Below the pieces are notes generated by a model, which did no database searches, was not told where the DNA came from, and was given only the letters and a program-made list of their open reading frames with translations. From assembly GCF_030282825.1 (NCBI RefSeq), contig NZ_JASTZU010000031.1, forward strand, positions 1 to 64,000: a stretch of 64,000 nucleotides of DNA, in the 5' to 3' direction. Positions 54,136 to 61,628 of this stretch are shown piece by piece. This stretch comes from Aquibacillus rhizosphaerae (GTDB lineage: Bacteria; Bacillota; Bacilli; Bacillales; Amphibacillaceae). Position numbers and translations under genes: made by a program. Within the stretch, counting starts at the first letter, position 1; each line of letters begins with the position of its first letter.

Positions 54136-56031
54136 ATGATTCCATTTGTTCATAAACATAAAAATCATATTACCGCAATCACAGGGATTTTAATTGTATT
54201 GGGTTTTATTAGTGGATTAATTTGGAACGGTGAAATCAAAAATGTAGCACTCGTTATAGCTACGATTATTGCAAGTACTCCTATTTCGATCAAAGCTTTC
54301 CAAGCACTTAAAATGAAAGCTTTTAGCATTGAATTACTGGTTACAATCGCTGTTATAGGGGCACTCACCATAGGAGAATACGTGGAATCAGCAGTTGTTA
54401 CTTTTTTATTTTTATTTGGTGGATATTTGGAAGCCAGGACATTAGAAAAAACTCGTTCGTCATTAAAGGGTTTAGTTGATATGTCACCCCAAGAGGCAAG
54501 CGTTATGCGAGACGGAAGACAAATCAACTTAGCTATTGAAGAAGTAGTGGAAGGGGATCGCGTCGTAATTCGTTCGGGAGGAAAAGTTCCTGTCGATGGG
54601 GAAATTGTTGCAGGGAACGCATCCTTGAATGAATCAGCGATAACAGGTGAGAGTAAACCCTCAACAAAAAATGTAAAGGATAACGTGTATAGTGGAACAA
54701 TAGTAGATAGTGGTTATATTGAAATTGTTGCTGAAAAAGTTGGAGATGACACAGCATTTGCAAAGATTATTGAACTTGTTGAAGAAGCACAAGAATCCAA
54801 ATCCAAAACAGAAAAATTCTTGGACAAATTCGCTAATATTTATACACCAGCTGTTGTTGTGTTATCCATATTCGTTTACGTGATTACAAGAGACCTTCAT
54901 TTGGCAATCACATTCCTAGTTATTGCATGCCCAGGTGCTTTAGTGATTGGTGCTCCCGTTTCAACCGTTGCCGGTATTGGCAATGGTGCTAAAAATGGTG
55001 TGCTTGTAAAAGGGGGAGAAGTGATGGATAACTTCTCTAAAGTCGATACGCTTGTATTTGATAAGACAGGTACGCTAACCAAAGGAAAACCGGAAATCAC
55101 TGATATTAAGACATTTGCTAAGCAAGATTCTAATGAATTACTGAGATTGGTTGCTGAAGCAGAAAGGATCTCAGAACATCATTTAGGTAAAACAATTGTA
55201 AATGAAGCACATGCGAGAGGAATTTCACTTACGAGTGAAGCTATCGAGGGGGAGGTATGGAAAGGAAATGGAATTGTTGCAAGTATCGATGGACACAGCT
55301 TAATCGTTGGAAATCGTAAGTTGATGAATACAAAAAGTATTGCTATTTCTGCAACTGTAAATACTTATGCAGAAGCTCGCGAAAAACTAGGGAATACTGC
55401 AATTTTTACGGCGATAGACGGAGAAATTGTGGGTATCTTCTCTATTTCAGATCAAATCCGCGAAGATGCGAAAGAGGCACTTGCTGAAATGAGAGAGAAT
55501 GGAATTAAACGAATTATCATGTTAACAGGTGATAATAAGTGCACAGCTGAACTAGTTGCTAATCAACTTGGAATAGATGATTTTCATGCAGAATTGCTGC
55601 CAGAAGACAAAGTAAAGTTTGTGAAAAAGTTAAAAGAAGCCGGTCACGTTGTTGCGATGGCGGGAGATGGAATTAATGATGCACCAGCAATTGCTACTGC
55701 TAATATCGGTTTAGCGATGGGCGAAGGTGGTACAGATATTTCGATGGAAACAGCAGATATAGTTCTGATGGCTGATAAATTAATGCAATTCTCGCACGCA
55801 TATTCACTTTCCAAAGTAACGATACGAAACATGAAACAAAATACGTACTTTGCAGTAGGAATTGTATTGGTACTTTTAATTGGCGTTCTTATGGGATCTG
55901 TTCATCTAGCATCCGGTATGTTTATCCATGAAGCGAGTGTTTTACTTGTCATTGTTAATGCAATGAGACTAATGAAATTTAATGAAAAGAAAGTCAAAGT
56001 CCAGAAAAAGTTGCAAACTATTCATGTTTAA
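54136..56031 (+). CDS. P1B-type heavy metal ATPase with CPG motif
   Basis: This 631-residue membrane pump has the P1B order: helices, actuator loop with ITGESKP, the membrane motif VIACPGALVIGAPVS (Cys265-Pro-Gly), phosphorylated Asp309 in VFDKTGTLTKG, HP region (SEHHLGKTIV), and GDGINDAPAIA. The membrane motif is CPG, not CPC, a variant seen in some Firmicute pumps of uncertain metal. There is no N-terminal HMA domain; the separate HMA protein may replace it. I chose ATG 54136 after AGGAGGAGAAAGGAC. Linkage with a Crp/Fnr regulator suggests a role in respiratory metal supply or detoxification. Confidence 0.92.
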   Translation: MIPFVHKHKNHITAITGILIVLGFISGLIWNGEIKNVALVIATIIASTPISIKAFQALKMKAFSIELLVTIAVIGALTIGEYVESAVVTFLFLFGGYLEARTLEKTRSSLKGLVDMSPQEASVMRDGRQINLAIEEVVEGDRVVIRSGGKVPVDGEIVAGNASLNESAITGESKPSTKNVKDNVYSGTIVDSGYIEIVAEKVGDDTAFAKIIELVEEAQESKSKTEKFLDKFANIYTPAVVVLSIFVYVITRDLHLAITFLVIACPGALVIGAPVSTVAGIGNGAKNGVLVKGGEVMDNFSKVDTLVFDKTGTLTKGKPEITDIKTFAKQDSNELLRLVAEAERISEHHLGKTIVNEAHARGISLTSEAIEGEVWKGNGIVASIDGHSLIVGNRKLMNTKSIAISATVNTYAEAREKLGNTAIFTAIDGEIVGIFSISDQIREDAKEALAEMRENGIKRIIMLTGDNKCTAELVANQLGIDDFHAELLPEDKVKFVKKLKEAGHVVAMAGDGINDAPAIATANIGLAMGEGGTDISMETADIVLMADKLMQFSHAYSLSKVTIRNMKQNTYFAVGIVLVLLIGVLMGSVHLASGMFIHEASVLLVIVNAMRLMKFNEKKVKVQKKLQTIHV

Positions 56032-56080
56032 AACAACAGGGACTAAGTATTAAATGTTAAAATTTAAATAGCTTAGAATA

Positions 56081-56809
56081 TTGGATTGCGAGGTGAAGGA
56101 AATAGAAAATAAGGAAAGCCAACAGGCATGTAATCATACGATCGGTTCACACAAATCCTGTATTTCTTTAGTTCCTATTTTTAATCATTTAGAATCAGAA
56201 CAAATGGATGAAATATTAATGACGGCACAGTCTGTATCGTATAAAAAAGGTGAAATCATTTATCAAGCAGACAATCAATCAACCTCCCTTTATATTGTTA
56301 ATAGTGGGAAAGTTAGAATTTTTAGGCTATCTGAATCAGGCAAAGAGCAGTTGGTACGAATTCTAAATCCAGGTGATTTTACAGGTGAGTATGCTTTGTT
56401 TAGTGAATCAACCCATGAATCTTTTGCCGAAGCAATGGTTGATACAGCTGTTTGTATGATTAATCGTACCGATTTACAAGCGTTTCTTTTAAAGTACCCA
56501 TCTATTTCTTTAAAAATATTAGCTGAGTTCTCTACTAGACTAGAACAATCAGAAAAACAAAGTACCTGGTTTGCGACCGAGAAAGTAGAAACAAGGATTG
56601 CCCATTACTTAATAGAAGGTTTAGCCGGTGGTAATCACTCAGAGGTACTAGAGTTACCGATGAGTAAAAAAGATTTAGCTTCTTATTTGGGAACGACTCC
56701 TGAGACCATTAGTCGAAAATTAGCTGATCTCGAAGCTCAAGGCCTAATCAAATTAAAGCCACATAAAAAAATAGAGATTATAGATGTAGAGGGACTACTT
56801 TTAGTTTAG
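56081..56809 (+). CDS. Crp/Fnr family transcription regulator
   Basis: This regulator of about 240 residues has an N-terminal Cys-containing segment (Cys3, Cys17, Cys27: QQACNHTIGSHKSC), a cyclic-nucleotide-binding-like beta barrel (VPIFNHLESEQ to AVCMIN), a dimer helix, and a winged helix with MSKKDLASYLGTTPETISRKL, whose E-x-x-S-R pattern recognises TGA-type half-sites. The cysteines could hold an iron-sulfur cluster or metal, as in Fnr. The start is uncertain: TTG 56081 lacks a ribosome site, while GAGGTGAAGG lies just downstream and would suit a nonstandard ATA codon at 56102. The two palindromes at 53795 and 57364 are its likely operators. Confidence 0.88.
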   Translation: MDCEVKEIENKESQQACNHTIGSHKSCISLVPIFNHLESEQMDEILMTAQSVSYKKGEIIYQADNQSTSLYIVNSGKVRIFRLSESGKEQLVRILNPGDFTGEYALFSESTHESFAEAMVDTAVCMINRTDLQAFLLKYPSISLKILAEFSTRLEQSEKQSTWFATEKVETRIAHYLIEGLAGGNHSEVLELPMSKKDLASYLGTTPETISRKLADLEAQGLIKLKPHKKIEIIDVEGLLLV

Positions 56810-56992
56810 CGATTATAAACTGGAAGTAGTTTTTTTCTAACCACACCAAGTATAAGGAAGGTAAAATAGTATGGAAGAAAAAGTCGGGGTGTGTTTCATT
56901 TTCAATACACCAATCTATTGCTCAAGTGGTTTTCTTGTAGCATAGGAAATTATAGATTTAGTGGCCTGTGGATAACTGACTACCAGCATGTG

Positions 56993-57105
56993 CCACGTCC
57001 AGCTACAGCGCCTACCCGAGACAAACATCTTTGTGGTAAATAGCACCACATAGCTGTTTGTCTTAATTGCCCTAGGGTGAGTAAGGCGCTCCGAGCTTTT
57101 GTTCA
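56993..57105. repeat. REP-like structured repeat (CCAGCTACAGCGCC type)
   Basis: AGCGCCTAC (57007-57015) and GTAAGGCGCT (57081-57090) enclose nested stems AGACAAACA/TGTTTGTCT and GTGGT/ACCAC. The outer sequence CGTCCAGCTACAGCGCC is close to a dispersed GTCCAGCTCCAGCGCC repeat I know from many Bacillaceae genomes. It has no gene. It lies in the 57 kb interval between the regulator and the DUF2249 genes. Confidence 0.7.
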
Positions 57106-57199
57106 GGGTGTATTTGCCAAAGATAAGAAGCTGTATTGTTTTAAGTGTTACGAGGAAAAGGGCTAAGAGATTAACATATGTCTAAAACGCATTGTTGCA

Positions 57200-57314
57200 T
57201 GAATCAATTTCATAATACTAATTTTGATGTTATCTAAGACAATATATAGTGGGATAAATCAATTTCTAACCATTGTCTTAGATGACGGAATAAGGTAATT
57301 ATGAAATGGACTCA
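57200..57314. repeat. MITE-like palindromic element, copy 2
   Basis: This 115-base element is bounded by TGAATCAATTTCATAAT (57200-57216) and its inverse ATTATGAAATGGACTCA (57298-57314, two mismatches). Inside, ATCTAAGACAAT (57232-57243) and ATTGTCTTAGAT (57272-57283) form a perfect 12-bp stem. The outer 24 and 20 bases equal those of copy 1 at 38290, but the inner stem sequence differs. Confidence 0.85.
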
Positions 57315-57363
57315 CATAAATATTACAGCTAAGAAGTAGCAAAAACCTCCCAAATGATACCTA

Positions 57364-57379
57364 AGTGATACAAGTCACT
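57364..57379. promoter_or_regulatory. Crp/Fnr-type operator upstream of the DUF2249 operon
   Basis: AGTGA-TACAAG-TCACT is a perfect inverted repeat with the TGA-N6-TCA core of Crp/Fnr sites. Its centre is 57371.5. TATCAT at 57401-57406 fits as -10, giving a start near 57413 and the site at -41.5, the class II position. The geometry is the same as at 53795. Confidence 0.7.
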
Positions 57380-57390
57380 ACATTCCTAAT

Positions 57391-57405
57391 TGATAATGGT
57401 TATCA
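57391..57405. promoter_or_regulatory. Fur-box-like site overlapping the -10
   Basis: TGATAATGGTTATCA agrees with the B. subtilis Fur box TGATAATNATTATCA except for one base. It overlaps the proposed -10 (57401-57406), where a repressor would block the promoter. Fur and the Crp/Fnr protein could thus act in opposite directions. Confidence 0.5.
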
Positions 57406-57436
57406 TAGGTTTATAACGATTTGGAGGTGTTAGGTG

Positions 57437-57688
57437 ATGAATGAAAAAAGTACGGTTGTAGAAGTCGATGTGCGTGAAGATATTAAGAACAACATCGAGC
57501 CTTTTAAAAAAATAATGGATGCAGTGAAAACATTAGAGCCTAATCAACAACTTATCCTACACGCACCATTTAACCCGTTTCCTCTTTATAAAGTGTTAGG
57601 AAAAAAAGGTTTTACACACCAATCTGAACAATTAGAAAAGAAACATTGGAAAATTATATTTACGAAAAAGGAAGTAGATAGACAATGA
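57437..57688 (+). CDS. DUF2249 protein 1
   Basis: This 83-residue soluble protein has the DUF2249 pattern: VEVDVREDIKNNIEPFKKIMDAVKTLEPNQQLILHAPFNPFPLYKVLGKKGF, a TusA-like two-layer fold. ATG 57437 has GGAGGTG eight bases upstream. The stop overlaps the next gene as ATGA. DUF2249 proteins cluster with anaerobic, nitrosative and Fe-S genes in many bacteria; the activity is unknown. First gene of a four-gene operon. Confidence 0.88.
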   Translation: MNEKSTVVEVDVREDIKNNIEPFKKIMDAVKTLEPNQQLILHAPFNPFPLYKVLGKKGFTHQSEQLEKKHWKIIFTKKEVDRQ

Positions 57689-57900
57689 TTTTAGATAATC
57701 GAGGAATGCAACCACCACAACCAATGATGCGGACACTAGCAGCGATAGAAGAACTTGAATCTGGTCAGCAGCTGACGATCATCAATGACCGAAGACCAAT
57801 GTTTTTATTTCCGGAGTTAGAGGAACAAGGCCATGCATATGAGGTAGAGGAACAAGCAGACGGAAGCTATGCCATTACAATTACGAAGCATGGTGTGTAA
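57685..57900 (+). CDS. DUF2249 protein 2
   Basis: This 71-residue protein is a second, diverged DUF2249 domain: MMRTLAAIEELESGQQLTIINDRRPMFLFPELEEQGHAYEVEE. It overlaps the first by four bases and follows AAGGAAG. Neither has the Cys of TusA, so sulfur transfer through a persulfide is not expected; a ligand- or metal-binding role is possible. The two probably work as a pair. Confidence 0.85.
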   Translation: MILDNRGMQPPQPMMRTLAAIEELESGQQLTIINDRRPMFLFPELEEQGHAYEVEEQADGSYAITITKHGV

Positions 57901-57902
57901 GG

Positions 57903-59153
57903 ATGAACGGTTTAAGTGTTAACAAAAAATCGGAAACCAATATTAAGCTCCCTCTGTCTTTTATCTTTTTTGGCTTAATAGCTTTCGTCGTTTCTCAATT
58001 CATTTTCTTTATTAATAGTGACGCATTAACAAATGGGGTCTTTCGGTTGCCGGAAATTTTAATGGGAGCTCATTTTTTACTTTTAGGTTGGATAGTTATG
58101 GTGATTATGGGGGCGATGTATCAATTAGTTCCCGTTGTCTTTCTTACCCCAATTTGGAGTGAAAAGTTGGGGGTTGTACAGCTGATTATTACAACAGTTG
58201 GTATTATTTCATTTTCTTTATTACTAGGGTTTAATATCAGTATTGCCGTATATGGTGCGGTGATTTTAATCATTGGTATCCTGTTATTTTTATGGCAAAT
58301 GATTATGACTTTAAAAGGTCAAGAAAATAAAAATATCTTAACATTATTTGTAATGGCAGCTTTAGTCTGTTTCTTGATTACGATTAGTGCTGGATTAGCA
58401 TTGTCATGGACGATTGGATTTGGATCATCTATTAATTATACTGCTATATTACACTCTCACATTCTGCTAGGTGTGGCAGGTTGGTTCACATTATTAATAT
58501 TTGGGTTTTCATATAAGCTTGTGCCAATGTTTAGCCTAAGTCACGGTTTTAAAATGAAAGGTTCCAAGTGGGCGTTTTTTAGTTATATATTAGGTTTAGT
58601 TGTTTTAATCGTTTCGTTTTGGTTGGAACTACCTGCACTTGCTACCGTAGGCTGGTTCCTATTGTGGATTGGGTTTACATGTTTTTGTTTAGATATAATC
58701 GAAATTATAAAAAAACGATTGAAAAGAAAGTTGGATCGTCCATTTATATTTTCATTAATAGCGATTGGATATGGTTGGCTGATCCATACACTGGTTGTTA
58801 TATTTCGGATAATCGGTATTCATCAAGATGGAATATGGGGTTGGATGATTTTCTTATACATTATTTGTTGGATTATGTTTAGCATCTTAGGTTACTTGTA
58901 TAAGATTGTTCCTTTTTTATGGTGGACGTATAAATATTCAGCACAAGTAGGAAAAGGTAACGTACCATTATTGAAAGATATGGTGAATGAAAAAGTAGGT
59001 GTTATACTTTTTAGTTTATTTTCGATTGGTACTTTCGGTCTAGCTTTTTCTGGGATAATGCAAGTTAGTATAGCTGTTCAATTATTTCAAGGTTTAATGC
59101 TTTTAACATCTATTGGATACTTAGTATCGATTGTCGATGTAGTGAAAAAATAA
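57903..59153 (+). CDS. Heme-copper oxidase subunit I-like membrane protein
   Basis: This 416-residue protein has about twelve membrane helices. Conserved His occur in GAHFLLLGWIVMVIMGAMYQLVP (helix 2) and LHSHILLGVAGWFTLLIFGFSYKLVP (helix 6), a pattern shared with CcoN-like and NnrS-like proteins that bind heme. The CuB ligands of true oxidases (H-P-E-V-Y and HH) are absent, so oxygen reduction is unlikely. It starts two bases after the DUF2249 gene and depends on coupling. Linked genes suggest a role in nitric oxide or low-oxygen defence. Confidence 0.8.
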   Translation: MNGLSVNKKSETNIKLPLSFIFFGLIAFVVSQFIFFINSDALTNGVFRLPEILMGAHFLLLGWIVMVIMGAMYQLVPVVFLTPIWSEKLGVVQLIITTVGIISFSLLLGFNISIAVYGAVILIIGILLFLWQMIMTLKGQENKNILTLFVMAALVCFLITISAGLALSWTIGFGSSINYTAILHSHILLGVAGWFTLLIFGFSYKLVPMFSLSHGFKMKGSKWAFFSYILGLVVLIVSFWLELPALATVGWFLLWIGFTCFCLDIIEIIKKRLKRKLDRPFIFSLIAIGYGWLIHTLVVIFRIIGIHQDGIWGWMIFLYIICWIMFSILGYLYKIVPFLWWTYKYSAQVGKGNVPLLKDMVNEKVGVILFSLFSIGTFGLAFSGIMQVSIAVQLFQGLMLLTSIGYLVSIVDVVKK

Positions 59154-59166
59154 GGAGGTATGTGAG

Positions 59167-59466
59167 ATGAGTATTGCAAATCAAGTAAAAGAAGCGCTTT
59201 ACAGTGTAATTGACCCAGAACTTGGTATTAACATTGTTGACTTAGGACTTATCTATGATATTGAAGTAAATAAAACGAACGATGTATTTGTAACCATGAC
59301 ATTAACAACTCCCGGGTGCCCACTTCACGATAGTATTGTAGGTGGTGTTGAAAGTGCAATTTACTATATTAATGAAGTTGGGAAAGTAGATGTACAGCTC
59401 GTATGGCAACCAGCATGGACACCTGAAAAAATGAGCGATCAAGCGAAGGCAATGTTGATGGGGTAA
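59167..59466 (+). CDS. DUF59/MIP18-type metal-sulfur cluster factor
   Basis: This 99-residue cytosolic protein has the DUF59 blocks VIDPELGINIVDLGLIYDIEV and VTMTLTTPGCPLHDSI with the conserved Cys, then VWQPAWTPEKMSDQAK, as in PaaD and SufT. It helps Fe-S cluster maturation. AAGGAGG lies well before the ATG. It closes the DUF2249 operon and implies that a partner in the regulon needs an iron-sulfur cluster. A strong terminator follows. Confidence 0.92.
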   Translation: MSIANQVKEALYSVIDPELGINIVDLGLIYDIEVNKTNDVFVTMTLTTPGCPLHDSIVGGVESAIYYINEVGKVDVQLVWQPAWTPEKMSDQAKAMLMG

Positions 59467-59493
59467 TGATGGTTTAAAAAATAGATACAAAGC

Positions 59494-59537
59494 AAAAGAG
59501 GTAATCTTTCTAAAAATAGGGGATTACCTCTTTTTAC
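59494..59537 (+). terminator. Rho-independent terminator after the DUF59 gene
   Basis: AAAAGAGGTAATC (59494-59506) and GATTACCTCTTTT (59522-59534) form a perfect 13-bp stem with a T-run. Confidence 0.92.
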
Positions 59538-59763
59538 TTTTTATTGTTAATCAAACGTTTGTACAATATTATATAACCTCCTTCGCTGTGGGGAAGTTAA
59601 CTAACTAACACTATTTATAATTGGAAGTGCTAGCTATTCTATTAACATATCTATTAGTTTTATATACAATAACTTTAGTACAAAAAAACAGGATTTTCTA
59701 CAAAAACTTCATAAATCCCCCCTAAAAATTTAACATGCATCCGTAATAATAGTAGATTACTAA

Positions 59764-59864
59764 ATTAAATATAGATAAAGGCAAAGCCATTGAAAGGTGG
59801 TCACGCAAAGCTAAAGGGACTAAAAGGTGCATGAAGCCTATGTCAGCCAGCTGTCATATTTAAT
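59764..59864 (+). promoter_or_regulatory. c-di-GMP-I (GEMM-I) riboswitch
   Basis: The core reads GGCAAAGCCATTGAAAGGTG, then GTCACGCAAAGC, then GGGACTAAAAGG, the conserved GEMM-I order: GGCAAA, a GAAA tetraloop on a CCATT/GGTGG stem, ACGCAAAGC and a CTAAA tetraloop receptor. ATTAAATAT (59764-59772) and ATATTTAAT (59856-59864) close the P1 helix. It lies about 50 bases before a secreted-protein start. No terminator stem follows, so control of translation or of a distal fold is more likely. Confidence 0.87.
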
Positions 59865-59913
59865 ACTTTATGGTCTAAAGTAATTATTTTATTCAGAAAA
59901 GGGAGAGATTATT

Positions 59914-61389
59914 TTGAAAATGAAGCAGATGTTAGTAACAAGTCTTTTTGCAATTGGTTTATTGTTTACGAGTAATTCTGTATATGCTGCAGTTGACACA
60001 AATGAAATTAATGAACTGGACAATGTAAATATAGAAGAGTCGGAAGGTACTGCAGGTTTAACACCAGACAGTTTTTGGTACTTTTTTGATCAAGCTGTAG
60101 AAAACTTTCAATTATTAATGACGACCGATTCAGAAAAAGAATCAGATCTTTTGCTACAACTTGTTAAAGAACGTTTATTAGAATCAGAACAAATGGTAGA
60201 CGAAGAGAAAGACGAATATATGAATGAATTAATCGATGATTATTTATCTACTTTGGAAAAAGCACAAGAAGAAGTGGCAGAAGTGATAACAGATGAAGCA
60301 ATCGACGATGAAGTGAAAGAAGAATTATCAGAGCAATTAGAAGATTCTACTACAGTAACAGATGAAGTAGCTGAAAAAATTGAAGAAGAAGAAAAAGAAG
60401 AGTTTGAAGAAAAACAGCAAGAAGCTTATTTAGTAGCAAACGTAGTAAAAGATATTGATCCTGAAAAGGTAAAGAGTTTACGTGAACAAGACCTTGGATT
60501 CGGACAAATTGTTAAAGTTGTAACTTTAGCTGAGGAAAGTGGCAAAACAGAGGATGAAATCATTGCTTTACTACAAGAAGGTAAAGGGTTTGGTGAAATT
60601 GCAAAAGAGCTTAACATTCACCCTTCACAAATTATGAAAAAAGTAATCGATAAGAAACAAAAAGAAATGGAAGAAATGATGGAAGAGGCAGTAGCAGCTG
60701 GCGATGAAGAAACTATCAATCAACTATCAAGTTCACTAGAAAATGTGGAAAATCAAAAGATTGCTTTCAATATTTCAGAAGAATATGCTGAAATGGAAGA
60801 AGAAGTTAAAAAGGAATTAACTGAGATAGAAGAAGAATTAGCCTCTGGTGAACTTACACAAGAAGAAGCTGATGAGAAAATTAGAGAGCTTAACCAAGAA
60901 TCAGAAAAAGAAATAGCAGAGTTAAAAGAGGAAGCAACAGAAGAGCTTGCTGAAATGGAAGAAGACGAAGAAAAAACAGAAGCAGAAAAAGAAGTGGCGG
61001 AAGAAGCTAAAAAGGTAGCAAAAGAGGCTAAAGCGGAAGCGAAGGAAAAAGAATTAGCTGCGAAAGAAAAAGCCAAAGAAGCACGAGAGAAACAAAAAGA
61101 ATTAGAAAAAGAAAAACGAGAGCAAGCCAAAGAAGCTGAGGAAGAGGCAAGAGAAGCAGCAAAAGAACAAGCTAAAGAAGCACGAGCGAAACAAAAAGAG
61201 TTAGAGGAAGAAAAGAAAGAAAAAGCTAAAGAGGCTGAAGAAAAGACTAGAGAAGCAGCCAAGGAAAAAGCTGAAGAAGCACGTGAAAAACAAAAAGAAT
61301 TAGAAGAAGAAAAGAAAGAAAGAAAAGCCAAAGAAAACCGTGAAAAGGCTAAAAATGGACAAGGAAATAAAGAGGAAGACCAAGATTAA
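59914..61389 (+). CDS. Secreted DUF5667-type protein with long Glu/Lys/Ala helix
   Basis: This 491-residue protein has a signal peptide (about 1-25, cut after VYA). LTPDSFWYFFDQAVENFQLLMTTDSEKESDLLLQLVKERL (about 48-90) is the DUF5667 pattern. A second part (about 190-245, VTLAEESGKTEDEIIALLQEGKGFGEIAKELNIHPSQI) is repeat-like. From about 290 to the end it is a charged Glu/Lys/Ala helix with 34-residue-like units around EAREKQKELE. It lacks a wall anchor, so it may stay in the envelope or be released. GGGAGAG precedes TTG 59914; ATG 59920 is a possible alternative. The c-di-GMP riboswitch upstream points to a surface or biofilm role. Confidence 0.85.
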   Translation: MKMKQMLVTSLFAIGLLFTSNSVYAAVDTNEINELDNVNIEESEGTAGLTPDSFWYFFDQAVENFQLLMTTDSEKESDLLLQLVKERLLESEQMVDEEKDEYMNELIDDYLSTLEKAQEEVAEVITDEAIDDEVKEELSEQLEDSTTVTDEVAEKIEEEEKEEFEEKQQEAYLVANVVKDIDPEKVKSLREQDLGFGQIVKVVTLAEESGKTEDEIIALLQEGKGFGEIAKELNIHPSQIMKKVIDKKQKEMEEMMEEAVAAGDEETINQLSSSLENVENQKIAFNISEEYAEMEEEVKKELTEIEEELASGELTQEEADEKIRELNQESEKEIAELKEEATEELAEMEEDEEKTEAEKEVAEEAKKVAKEAKAEAKEKELAAKEKAKEAREKQKELEKEKREQAKEAEEEAREAAKEQAKEARAKQKELEEEKKEKAKEAEEKTREAAKEKAEEAREKQKELEEEKKERKAKENREKAKNGQGNKEEDQD

Positions 61390-61397
61390 TTTTAGTT

Positions 61398-61427
61398 AAG
61401 AGTCCCGGGATGGGACTCTTCCTTTAT
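61398..61427 (+). terminator. Terminator after the DUF5667 gene
   Basis: AAGAGTCCC (61398-61406) and GGGACTCTT (61412-61420) form a perfect stem, followed by CCTTTAT, a weak T-run. Confidence 0.75.
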
Positions 61428-61565
61428 ATTTAGCGAAGAGATAAGATTTTCCGGATGTGGATAATATGTAGAAGGGAGTGTAAACAAAAATGTTCAGCTC
61501 CAGTGCCTTCGCTTTTGTTATTTTATTAACAGTTTGAATTAATAAAACCCATGTTTTGGTTCTTT

Positions 61566-61587
61566 ACCCCTCATTAAAAAAATCGTA
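61566..61587 (+). promoter_or_regulatory. Possible SigI-type promoter of sigI
   Basis: ACCCCT at 61566-61571, twelve bases, then CGTA at 61584-61587 resembles the C-rich -35 and CGAA-like -10 of SigI promoters. It lies about 40 bases before the sigI start, and autoregulation by SigI is known in Bacillus and Clostridium. The match is short. Confidence 0.35.
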
Positions 61588-61628
61588 TGCTTAGTTTATT
61601 AAACAACTGTTTGATAAGGGGGGATACT

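Noticed and set aside
56993-57105. tRNA-like or riboswitch interpretation of the nested stems
   Set aside because: No tRNA arms or known aptamer motifs. The outer sequence fits a dispersed Bacillaceae repeat better.
57196-57314. CRISPR or insertion sequence remnant
   Set aside because: There are only two distant copies, no spacer array and no transposase. Terminal inverted repeats of a small non-coding element explain it.
60753-61331. Ser/Phe-rich minus-strand frame of 192 residues opposite the DUF5667 gene
   Set aside because: It is the complement of Glu/Lys/Ala codons, has no ribosome site, and overlaps a well supported gene.
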